Assembly (NCBI GenBank): GCA_020628865.1
Contig: JAHDEJ010000019.1
Span: forward strand, 1-64,000
Direction: 5' to 3'
DNA: 64,000 bases
Source of the DNA: Acidimicrobiales bacterium
GTDB taxonomy: Bacteria; Actinomycetota; Acidimicrobiia; Acidimicrobiales; SHLQ01
This document shows positions 15,927 through 23,369 of this stretch, one piece after another (the first letter of the stretch is position 1; the number at the start of each line of letters is the position of its first letter). Under the pieces are notes generated by a model, which worked only from the letters and a program-made list of their open reading frames with translations, searched no databases and had not been told where the DNA came from. Made by a program: the position numbers and the translations under genes.

Positions 15927-16805
15927 CTACGTCCGCAACAACGGACGGGTCAGACAGGTGGGCCCGCCCTCGCACGGAATGCACAGCCGGTCGGCGTCGA
16001 AGAGCGTCACCGTGCATCCGGCGTCGCGCATGAGCGCGACGGTGCCGGGGAATCCGTCGATCGCCAGAAGGTTGCGGGGCGCGGTGGCCAACACGTTGAG
16101 GTTGAGGCCGAGGCTGGCCTCGAACTCGTCGGCGGGCGCGTGGAGAAGCTCCCAGCCGCGGTTCTGCATCTCCTGATACAGCGCCGTCGGAACGAGCGGC
16201 GCGTGGACCAGCGCCAGGTCGGTGTCCAGCGGGCTGACGACCGACATGAGGTGGAGACAGGCGTCGGGTCCGTGGAGGTACGGCAGGTCGTAGGCCAGGA
16301 CGTCGATGCCTGCGGGTTCGAGGATTTCCACCAGCTGGTCGATGCCGGCCTGGTTGGTGCGGAACCCTCGCCCGACGGCGATCGTGTGATCGTCCAGCCA
16401 GTAGCAGTCGCCACCCTCGATCAGCCCGGGTGGCTCGATCGTGCCGAGCACGGGAATCTGGTTGGCCTCGTAGAAGCGCCGATGGAGGTCCGCCTCGCCG
16501 ACGCGGAGCGGCTTGCCGGGCGACATGATAACCGCACCGCCCGGAACGACGAATGACGGGTCGTAGGTGAAGACCGAGTCGGCAAGATCGTCGTCGGCTT
16601 CGGGGAACCAGACGATCTCCGCTCCGGACGCTGCGATCAGATCCACGAACGCCTGATACTGGGCGGCCAGAGCGTCGGCGTCGATCGGAGCGGCATAGTG
16701 CCAGCGCTCGCTGTCGGCGGTGAGGATCGCGCCGGGGCGACGCATGCCGACCCGACGGAGCGTGCCCGCCATCGAGGAGACGCCGAACGTGGTGTGCTCA
16801 CTCAT
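15927..16805 (-). CDS. Dimethylarginine dimethylaminohydrolase-like amidinohydrolase
   Basis: A 292-residue pentein-fold enzyme. The likely catalytic set is visible: an acidic residue in GLIEGGDCYWLDDHTIAVGRG, the histidine in GPDACLHLMSVVSPLDTDLA, and the nucleophilic cysteine near the C-terminus in GGPTCLTRPL. This is the arrangement of DDAH and related arginine/guanidine hydrolases, which cleave guanidino groups to release dimethylamine or ammonia and leave citrulline or ornithine-type products. The substrate here is inferred only at family level. Its ATG overlaps the upstream isochorismatase end by eight bases. Confidence 0.85.
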   Translation of the reverse strand: MSEHTTFGVSSMAGTLRRVGMRRPGAILTADSERWHYAAPIDADALAAQYQAFVDLIAASGAEIVWFPEADDDLADSVFTYDPSFVVPGGAVIMSPGKPLRVGEADLHRRFYEANQIPVLGTIEPPGLIEGGDCYWLDDHTIAVGRGFRTNQAGIDQLVEILEPAGIDVLAYDLPYLHGPDACLHLMSVVSPLDTDLALVHAPLVPTALYQEMQNRGWELLHAPADEFEASLGLNLNVLATAPRNLLAIDGFPGTVALMRDAGCTVTLFDADRLCIPCEGGPTCLTRPLLRT

Positions 16806-17418
16806 TGCCCTGCACCCGTTCGGCCATCGTGTCGTCGGCGGCCAACAGACCGTGTGCGACCGTCGGGGAGATCGCCGTGCAGAACTCCCCGTGCAGGTTC
16901 GCCACGGTCATCTGATGGACGAGTTCGGGGTCGTGGTCGACGCCATCGGGGCCGACTCGGTTGGTCGTGGCGCAGGCGTCTGGTACCAGGTAGGTGTCGA
17001 AGCCGAGGTTGCCGGCCATTCGCACGGTCGTCTCGACGCACATGTTGGTGAAGAAGCCGACGACGACGAGCCGGTCGATGCCCGCCCGTCGGAGTTGCAG
17101 CTCGAGCGACGTGCCGACGAACCCGCTGTTGACGTCCTTCTCGACGACGATCTCGCCGGCCATCGGATCGAATCCGGGCTTTTGCGCGCCGGTGTCGAGC
17201 GAGAACTTGAGCGGTGACGCCGCCTCGCGGGAGTCGTGGCGGGTGAAGGCGACCGTGCGACCGGCCGCTCGAAAGGCGGTGAGAAGATCGGCCATCACCG
17301 TCTCGGCGTCCGGGTTGTTTCGGCGGCCCGTCGGGCCACCCCAGTGCTCGAGCACGTCGACGCCAACTTGCACGTCGATGAGCAACAGTGCCGTGTTCGA
17401 TCCGAACTGCGAAATCAT
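16798..17418 (-). CDS. Isochorismatase family cysteine hydrolase
   Basis: A 206-residue isochorismatase-like hydrolase. The D-K-C triad is present: the aspartate in TALLLIDVQVG, the lysine in VVEKDVNSGFVGT and the cysteine in FFTNMCVETTVRMAG. Members hydrolyse amides or isochorismate (nicotinamidase, N-carbamoyl amino-acid hydrolases and others), and this sequence does not say which. Together with the DDAH-like gene that it overlaps, it could act in breakdown of nitrogen compounds. ATG 17418 begins the domain; upstream in-frame sequence lies beyond the preceding gene and is not domain-like. Confidence 0.85.
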   Translation of the reverse strand: MISQFGSNTALLLIDVQVGVDVLEHWGGPTGRRNNPDAETVMADLLTAFRAAGRTVAFTRHDSREAASPLKFSLDTGAQKPGFDPMAGEIVVEKDVNSGFVGTSLELQLRRAGIDRLVVVGFFTNMCVETTVRMAGNLGFDTYLVPDACATTNRVGPDGVDHDPELVHQMTVANLHGEFCTAISPTVAHGLLAADDTMAERVQGNE

Positions 17419-17470
17419 GCCGGCAGCGTAGCGGTCGGCCCTCTCCCCCGCCCCCTCGAATCGCGCCTGG

Positions 17471-18145
17471 TCAGTTGTCGACGCCGTCGGCGCCGAGACC
17501 GATGGTGCGACACTCACGATCGCCCCAGCGGGCACAGACCTCGACCAGTTGACCGACCTGCGCTTCGTAGACGACGAGTTCGTCGGCGTAGCAGTGGTAT
17601 TCGCCGACGACCTCGCTGAGGTCGATGGCGCGGGTGCCCGCGTCGACGGCGGCGCACTCCGCCCACGCCTCGCTGCTGATCCCACCCCGACGCTCATCTG
17701 CCGGCACAGCGCCCCACACGGCGAAGTCGAGTAGATGCCCGAGCTCGTGGTCCACCAGCCGATCGAGCCGGTCCGGGCCCCATGGGCGGAGATCGATCTG
17801 GATGATGCCATCGGACGGATTGTTGGTGACGAACGCTCCGACCCTCGGCTCCTCGATCGGCACGATCACAACTTCCGCGGCCAGCCACCCCCACTCGGAT
17901 TCCGCAATGCGGTCAAGCGCGGCGCTGCGGATCTCGGGGGCGTCGTTCAACGAGGCGAAGTCACGGATCTCCGTCAGGAGGAAGTTCCCGCTCCCGACGA
18001 TCATCGCAAGCGCCACGATCAACCCGGCCAGACGCGCCCACAGCGGGATGCGTCGTCGCTCCGTCGAGGGCCGAGCCGGCGTGCCGAAGTACTCGGCGAA
18101 TTCTTCGTCGGTGAAGTCGCCGCCGGCGAAGTCCGGATCAGCCAC
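17471..18145 (-). CDS. Membrane-anchored zincin-like protein (HExGH)
   Basis: A 224-residue protein with one membrane helix near residues 40-62 (ARLAGLIVALAMIVGSGNFLL) and an outward-facing C-terminal domain. That domain carries LVDHELGHLLDFAVWG, an HExGH motif typical of zinc metalloproteases. A third ligand is probably supplied by the downstream segment SSEAWAECAAVD or by GEYHCYADEL. Two cysteines late in the chain may form a disulfide. The family is not recognised. The GTG at 18145 overlaps the end of the LigD polymerase gene by eight bases, so the two are translationally coupled, though no functional link is known. Confidence 0.62.
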   Translation of the reverse strand: MADPDFAGGDFTDEEFAEYFGTPARPSTERRRIPLWARLAGLIVALAMIVGSGNFLLTEIRDFASLNDAPEIRSAALDRIAESEWGWLAAEVVIVPIEEPRVGAFVTNNPSDGIIQIDLRPWGPDRLDRLVDHELGHLLDFAVWGAVPADERRGGISSEAWAECAAVDAGTRAIDLSEVVGEYHCYADELVVYEAQVGQLVEVCARWGDRECRTIGLGADGVDN

Positions 18146-19046
18146 GAGGTGCCGGAAGCTGCTGCTCGAGCGTGCTCGTCGACGCGAACAGGTCGCCGTA
18201 CTCCTCGACCCGGTCGAGTACATCGTGTGATTCGAAGACGAGCGGTTCGCCGTTCGCTCCGTCGCTCACCTCATCCCAGCTGATCGGGGTGGACACCGTC
18301 GGCCGGTCCCGTCCGCGAAGGGAGTAGGGCGCAATGGTCGTTTTGTGCCGCGAGTTCTGGCTCCAGTCGATGAACACCTTGCCCGGCCGTTCCTTCTTCG
18401 CCATGTTCGACGTCACCGACTTCGGATGTTGTTTCTCGAGCAGTTGGGCGACGGCCAGCGCAAAGTCCGACGCGTGGCCGTGCTCGTGTGGCGTGTTCAG
18501 GGGAACGTACAGCTGCATGCCCTTTGAACCCGACGTCTTCGCCCAGACATCCAGGCCCACGGTCTCCAGCACGTCACGGATCTGCAGTGCCACCTGGGCA
18601 CACTCCTCGATCGTCGCCGGCTCGCCCGGGTCGAGGTCGAACACGACCATCGTCGGCGATTCGATGTCGGCACATCGCGCCATCGGCGCATGGATCTCGA
18701 GGGCGGCGAGGTTGGCTGCCCAAACCAATGCGGCAGGCTCGTCGAGCGAGCAGTACTCGATTCCCCGGCCCTTGTCGCCGGGACCCGTGCACGTGCCGAG
18801 CCAGTCCGGCCGATGGCCTGGACACCGTTTGTTGAAGAACGGTTCGCCGGTCACACCGTCCGGCCAGCGTTTGAAGGTGATCCCCCGCTCGGCGATGTGC
18901 GGGAGCATGACCGGCGCGATCCGGGCGTAGTACTCGATCACCTGTGCCTTCGTGAACCCGACCATCGGGTACAGCACCTTCGACAGGTTCGTCAGCTTGA
19001 GCACTCGCCCACCGACCTCGGTGCGCACGGCTTCGGGCTCGGGCAT
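18138..19046 (-). CDS. ligD: Stand-alone LigD polymerase (primase-polymerase) domain
   Basis: A 302-residue archaeo-eukaryotic-primase-type polymerase of non-homologous end joining. In full LigD it fills gaps and adds ribonucleotides at double-strand breaks held by Ku. Visible features are LTNLSKVLYP, FFNKRCPGHRPDWLGT, the metal-binding VVFDLDPGEPATIEECAQ, AKTSGSKGMQLYVPL and VFIDWSQNSRHKTTIAPYSLRGR. There is no ligase or phosphoesterase domain in this gene or elsewhere in the window. ATG 19046 lies four bases beyond the Ku stop, so they form one operon. Confidence 0.92.
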   Translation of the reverse strand: MPEPEAVRTEVGGRVLKLTNLSKVLYPMVGFTKAQVIEYYARIAPVMLPHIAERGITFKRWPDGVTGEPFFNKRCPGHRPDWLGTCTGPGDKGRGIEYCSLDEPAALVWAANLAALEIHAPMARCADIESPTMVVFDLDPGEPATIEECAQVALQIRDVLETVGLDVWAKTSGSKGMQLYVPLNTPHEHGHASDFALAVAQLLEKQHPKSVTSNMAKKERPGKVFIDWSQNSRHKTTIAPYSLRGRDRPTVSTPISWDEVSDGANGEPLVFESHDVLDRVEEYGDLFASTSTLEQQLPAPRG

Positions 19047-19050
19047 CGCC

Positions 19051-20013
19051 TCAGGAGGCCTTCTTGGCCGGAGCCTTCTTCTTTGCAGTCGATTTCTTCG
19101 CCGTCTTCTTGGCGGCGGACTTCTTCTTGGCCGGGGCCTTCTTTGCCGCCTTCTTGGCCGTCGCCTTCTTCTTCGCCGGCGCGTCATCGTCCGCTGCGGC
19201 CTTGGCGGTCGGGTGCCGTGAGCGTGCGTTCTTGGCTTCGGCGACGCTGGCCTCGAGTGCGGCCATGAGATCGACGACGGTTCCGCCGGTGTCGTCATCG
19301 GCGGCAGCCACCACGACCGTTTCCTCGCCCGATGCCTTGCGATCGATCAGGTCGAGCACGGCAAGCCGGTAGGTGTCGGTGTGCTTGTCCGGTTCGAAGT
19401 CTGCTTCGAGAGACGAGATCAACTGGCGGGCCATGTCGATCTCCTTGTCGGAAACCTCGACATCGCCCAGACCGTCGAACAGCTCGACTTCGGAGGCCGC
19501 GACGATCTCGTCGGCATAGACCATGGTGGAGAGGATCAGCTTCCCGTCGACGGGCCGAATGGCGGCCAGGTACTGCTTGGTCCGCATGACGAAGCGGGCG
19601 ATGCCGACCCGACCGGATTCCTCCATGGCGGCCACGAGCAACTTGTAGGGCTTCTGGGCATCAGGGCTCGGCGCCAGGTAGTAAGCGGTGTCGTAGAAGA
19701 CGGGGTCGATGTCGACCAACTCGATGAATTCCTCGAGGTCGATGGTCTTGACGGCGTCGGGGTCCAATGCGGCGAGTTCGTCCTCGGTGATCGTGACGTA
19801 GTCGCCGCCGGGCAGCTCGTAGCCCTTGACGATGTCCTCGTAGTCGACCTCGGTGCCGTCGGCCGCAGACACGCGCTTCTGTTTGATTCGTGAGCCGGTT
19901 CTCGAGTCGATCTGGTTGAACCGAACGTTCTTCCGCCGGACGGCGCTGAACAGTTTCACTGGGATGTTGACCAGTCCGAAGCTGATGGACCCGGTCCAGA
20001 TTGGGCGTGCCAT
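19051..20013 (-). CDS. ku: Ku protein for non-homologous end joining
   Basis: A 320-residue bacterial Ku that homodimerises around broken DNA ends and recruits LigD. The core begins ARPIWTGSISFGLVNIPVKLFS and includes YYLAPSPDAQKPYKLL and the helical arm region to about residue 250. The last roughly 50 residues are a low-complexity lysine-alanine tail (AKKKATAKKAAKKAPAKKKS), similar to histone-H1-like extensions known to help bacterial Ku bind intact DNA. It heads the minus-strand operon followed by LigD polymerase and the zincin-like gene. Confidence 0.96.
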   Translation of the reverse strand: MARPIWTGSISFGLVNIPVKLFSAVRRKNVRFNQIDSRTGSRIKQKRVSAADGTEVDYEDIVKGYELPGGDYVTITEDELAALDPDAVKTIDLEEFIELVDIDPVFYDTAYYLAPSPDAQKPYKLLVAAMEESGRVGIARFVMRTKQYLAAIRPVDGKLILSTMVYADEIVAASEVELFDGLGDVEVSDKEIDMARQLISSLEADFEPDKHTDTYRLAVLDLIDRKASGEETVVVAAADDDTGGTVVDLMAALEASVAEAKNARSRHPTAKAAADDDAPAKKKATAKKAAKKAPAKKKSAAKKTAKKSTAKKKAPAKKAS

Positions 20014-20058
20014 GTCTCAAGTATCGTCCACGCGGCCCCCAATGGTTAGTTCGACGCT

Positions 20059-20105
20059 CTCAGGTGCCTGGCACCTAAGGCCCCGTTAGGTGCCAGGCAC
20101 CTGAG
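20059..20105. repeat. Nested palindromic REP-like element
   Basis: A perfect 20-base inverted repeat (arms 20059-20078 and 20086-20105, 7-base spacer). Each arm contains the near-perfect palindrome AGGTGCC t GGCACCT, so it can form either one long hairpin or two small ones. It sits in the 145-base gap between the Ku start and the divergent membrane-protein gene, and AAAA follows on the plus strand. It resembles dispersed REP-type elements, but only one occurrence is seen here. Confidence 0.75.
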
Positions 20106-20158
20106 AAAATTCGTTGGGGTTGGTGGTGTTGTGGCCCCGTTCGGGCGATGAGCGAGCG

Positions 20159-21037
20159 ATGTTGGGCCGTAGCCTTTGGGACGTGATCGACCTCGACGCC
20201 GCAACGGTGATGATCCAGTGGGCCGCCGGCGGCCTGTTCTTCCTGTGGATCACCACACGCCGCCGCGAGGTCGGGCTCGGCTACGGCTGGTTGCAGCGCA
20301 TCACCTTCATGAGTTTTGGTGTGATCGCGCTCGTGATCGCGTTCTACACGCACTGGATCCCCGTCCGCGACATCGCCAACGTGTTGATGATCGTCTCGAG
20401 TGGCGTGGCGCTCTGGGTCTCCTACGCCCGACGTTCCGCCGGTGTGGCCGGGCAGCGGGCCGTGATCGAAAAGCGGTCCCAGCGGGTCGCAGAGATGACG
20501 GGCATCGACAAGGAAGAGCAGCGGTTCGACAAGGACGCGCCGGAATTTCCGCCCATCCTCGATCTGATTCCTCCGATCTTCGGTCTCATCGCATGCGTCG
20601 CTGCGGGCATCGACGCCGCCGACCCGGCCTGGCTCGGTGTGGCCCGCATCGTCGTGGGAGCAGCATTTCTCGGTGCCGTGAGCGACGCAATGCTGCTCGG
20701 CCATTGGTACCTGGTGCAGCCGGGACTCGCCCGCGGGCCGCTCAACGAGCTCGTTCGCTGGACTGCGGCGCTATGGCCGTTCGAGCTGCTGGTCCTGTTG
20801 ATCCCGACCGGAATGTGGTCCGTGCTGAACGGCACGATCGACGATGGATTCGCCGGTCAGCTCGGCTGGTTCTGGGCCGCCTCCACGGTGGCGACCATCG
20901 TGCTGTTGTTCGTGACCATGGCGGCCTTGCGTGAGAAGCAGTACTCGGCGGTGATGGCGGCGACCGGCCTGCTGTATCTGGCCATTCTGATGGCCTTTGG
21001 CATGGATCTCGTCGCCCGCGCCACGCTGCGCACCTGA
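20159..21037 (+). CDS. Hypothetical polytopic membrane protein
   Basis: A 292-residue protein with about eight hydrophobic segments, among them AATVMIQWAAGGLFFLWITT, FMSFGVIALVIAFYTHW, VLMIVSSGVALWVSYA, FGLIACVAAGIDA, ARIVVGAAFLGAVSDAML and TVATIVLLFVTMAAL. A charged cytoplasmic loop after the third (KRSQRVAEMTGIDKEEQRFD) separates two halves. Conserved-looking HW and W residues in the later helices hint at a channel, transporter or redox protein, but no family is recognised. ATG 20159 is chosen over an in-frame ATG at 20114, because the earlier one is close to the palindromic element and encodes no clear domain. Confidence 0.65.
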   Translation: MLGRSLWDVIDLDAATVMIQWAAGGLFFLWITTRRREVGLGYGWLQRITFMSFGVIALVIAFYTHWIPVRDIANVLMIVSSGVALWVSYARRSAGVAGQRAVIEKRSQRVAEMTGIDKEEQRFDKDAPEFPPILDLIPPIFGLIACVAAGIDAADPAWLGVARIVVGAAFLGAVSDAMLLGHWYLVQPGLARGPLNELVRWTAALWPFELLVLLIPTGMWSVLNGTIDDGFAGQLGWFWAASTVATIVLLFVTMAALREKQYSAVMAATGLLYLAILMAFGMDLVARATLRT

Positions 21038-21080
21038 GCCATCGGCCTCACGACCCCGCTCGTCCAGCCGACGGAGCGGG

Positions 21081-22253
21081 GTGAACCGAACGCCCGCCGC
21101 CACCCTCGGTCATCGCGCCTCCCTCGACGTGCTTCGTGGCCTCGCAGTGCTGCTCGTCATCGCGCTGCACTACGCCGGTCAGGCCCGACCGCTCATTCCC
21201 GGTGCCGGAATCGGCGTCAACGTCTTCTTCGTCCTGAGCGGGTTTCTGATCACCAGGCTGCTCATCGAGGAATCGGTCCGGGCGAAGCGGATCGATCTTC
21301 GGGCGTTCATGCGCCGACGCGCCGCCCGGCTCCTCCCCGCACTCGTGCCACTGCTCGGCTGGGTGCTGATCGCCGAGTTCGTGTTCGGCATCTACGGCGA
21401 CCCGGAGGGTGTGCTGCGAGGTGTCGCTGCGACCGCGTTGTATGTCCGGAACTGGTTGACCGTCGCCGGCGCCGGGGAGCCGGCGCTCGGCATCGCCTGG
21501 TCGCTTGCCGTGGAGGAGCAGTTCTATCTGGTCTGGCCGCCGATCTTCGCGGTCATGGTCCGGCGCAGCGGTCTCCGGCGGATCCGATTCCTCGCCGACG
21601 TCCTCGTGGTGTTCGCGGTCGCTCAGACGGCGATCCGGTCGGCCGTCTTTGACCAGTCGACAGACATCCTCAAGTACGCCACCGACACGAACGGCATGAT
21701 CGGCTTGATGGCCGGCTGCGTGCTGGCACTGCGCCTCGACATCGCTGCGGCCGACGGCGCTCGCCGCCGGGCCTGGCAGGTGGCGGCGGCCATCGGCGCA
21801 GCCACCCTCTCGGCGCTCGTACTTCTTGTCGGCGAGTCCGACCTGCTCCCCCAGGGCGGCTGGGCGGCGGCCGCCGCCGCCAGCGTGGCGCTGATCGGCT
21901 GGTCCGTCTGTTGTCTCCCGAGTTCGGCCGGGCAGCGGCTCCGAACGCTGCGTTGGATCGGGCGACACAGCTACGGCCTGTACCTGTGGCACCTCCCCGT
22001 CTTCGCGGTGGTGCTGGCCTGGCTGCCGGGTGCGGGGATCGTCGGCACCCGACTGATTGCCCTGATCGGCTCGTTCGTCGTCGCCTGGTTGTCCATGCGT
22101 GTCGTGGAAGCACCAGCTCGCCGCTGGATCCTCGCCCGCGGCGACCGCCGCGACGTCGATGTGACCGAACGGGTGGACCTTCGATCCGAGCCGTCAGCCG
22201 ACGATGGCGAGCTCGTGATCGACGATGTTGAGCGGGTCGGGCCCGTTCGCTGA
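21081..22253 (+). CDS. Acyltransferase family 3 membrane protein (OafA-like)
   Basis: A 390-residue acyltransferase-3 protein with about ten membrane helices. It is expected to move an acyl group (often acetyl) across the membrane onto a sugar or lipid of the cell envelope. The N-terminal signature SLDVLRGLAVLLVIALHY with its catalytic histidine, and GVNVFFVLSGFLITRLL, are clear. The middle has SLAVEEQFYLVWPP, and a late WIGRHSYGLYLWHLPV is typical. The GTG at 21081 has GGAG six bases before it. The 3' end overlaps the convergent peptidase gene by 60 bases. No SGNH domain is attached. Confidence 0.9.
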   Translation: MNRTPAATLGHRASLDVLRGLAVLLVIALHYAGQARPLIPGAGIGVNVFFVLSGFLITRLLIEESVRAKRIDLRAFMRRRAARLLPALVPLLGWVLIAEFVFGIYGDPEGVLRGVAATALYVRNWLTVAGAGEPALGIAWSLAVEEQFYLVWPPIFAVMVRRSGLRRIRFLADVLVVFAVAQTAIRSAVFDQSTDILKYATDTNGMIGLMAGCVLALRLDIAAADGARRRAWQVAAAIGAATLSALVLLVGESDLLPQGGWAAAAAASVALIGWSVCCLPSSAGQRLRTLRWIGRHSYGLYLWHLPVFAVVLAWLPGAGIVGTRLIALIGSFVVAWLSMRVVEAPARRWILARGDRRDVDVTERVDLRSEPSADDGELVIDDVERVGPVR

Positions 22254-23294
22254 CGCGACGACGATGTCCTCGATCCGGGCGCCCCACTTGCCCGGCACGT
22301 AGATGCCCGGCTCGACGGAGAAGGCGTTGCCCACATCCAACTGATCCGTGTTGCCCTCGACGATGTACGGCTCCTCGTGCGCCTCGACGCCGATGCCATG
22401 ACCGGTTCGGTGGACGAAGTGGTCGCCGTGGCCGGCAGCGGCGATCATGCCCCGTCCGACCCGGTCCACGTCCTCGGCCGGCGTGCCGGCTCGGACCGCA
22501 GCGACCGAAGCGGCCTGGGCGTCCTGCAGCACCTGGTAGAGCTCGGCGAACTCGGCTGGTGGCTGGCCTGTGTAAACACACCGCGTGAGGTCCGAGCAGT
22601 AACCGACGCCATCGTCGCCGTACATGGTCCCGCCGAAGTCGCAGAGCACCACCTCGTTCTCACGGATCACACGGTCGCCGGCGTGATGATGCGGGCTGGC
22701 GGCGTTCTCACCGGCTGCCACGATCGCGAAGTTGACCTTGCCATGGCCTTCCTCGAGGATCTGGCGTCCGAGCTCGGCCGACACCGCAGCCTCGGTCTGC
22801 CCGACGAGCGGGATCTCGCCGGATCGCAGGCGACCGGCGATCCGGTCGACGGCGTGCGCGGCCGCCCGGAGCCGTTCGACCTCGTCCGGCGTCTTGACGG
22901 CCCGCAACGGCGTCATGACCTCGGATGCGCTGCGGAAGTGGAGTTCGGGCGACCGATCGAGCAGGCCGATCACGAAACGCGCCCAGGTGGTGTCGCCGAT
23001 CGCCACCTCACGCGCACCGCCAAGCAGGGTGACGACATGATCGAGCGGGTCCTCGGTCTCGCCCCACGGCAGGAGGGTGAATTCGTCACGCTCGGCGACG
23101 AGTGGTGCTTCGAGCTTCGGGATGACGAGCCGGGGCTCGCCCTCCAACGGCACGACGAGCATGGTCAACCGTTCGAGCGGCATCGCCTCGTAGCCCGTGA
23201 GGTACGGGAGATCGGCGCCGACCGAAAGAAGCAGCGCGTCGAGACCCTTTGCGGTCATCTCCTGTCGGGCTCGTTCGATCCGGTCCGCGAACAT
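22194..23294 (-). CDS. Xaa-Pro peptidase, M24B family
   Basis: A 366-residue creatinase/prolidase-fold metallopeptidase that cleaves at proline-containing peptides in the cytoplasm. The N-terminal domain covers about 1-125, and the pita-bread catalytic domain follows. Its five metal ligands are visible: aspartates in LCDFGGTMY and YCSDLTRCV, a histidine in HRTGHGIGVEAHEEP, and glutamates in FSVEPGIYVPG and ARIEDIVV. Length is normal. ATG 23294. It stands between the lipoate genes and the acyltransferase, whose end it overlaps. Confidence 0.94.
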   Translation of the reverse strand: MFADRIERARQEMTAKGLDALLLSVGADLPYLTGYEAMPLERLTMLVVPLEGEPRLVIPKLEAPLVAERDEFTLLPWGETEDPLDHVVTLLGGAREVAIGDTTWARFVIGLLDRSPELHFRSASEVMTPLRAVKTPDEVERLRAAAHAVDRIAGRLRSGEIPLVGQTEAAVSAELGRQILEEGHGKVNFAIVAAGENAASPHHHAGDRVIRENEVVLCDFGGTMYGDDGVGYCSDLTRCVYTGQPPAEFAELYQVLQDAQAASVAAVRAGTPAEDVDRVGRGMIAAAGHGDHFVHRTGHGIGVEAHEEPYIVEGNTDQLDVGNAFSVEPGIYVPGKWGARIEDIVVASANGPDPLNIVDHELAIVG

Positions 23295-23369
23295 CGGCTC
23301 TCCGTTCTGCTGCGGGGCGATTGGCCCACATGGCTTGGAAGAGAGCGTATGCGAGACCGACGCGTTCGG

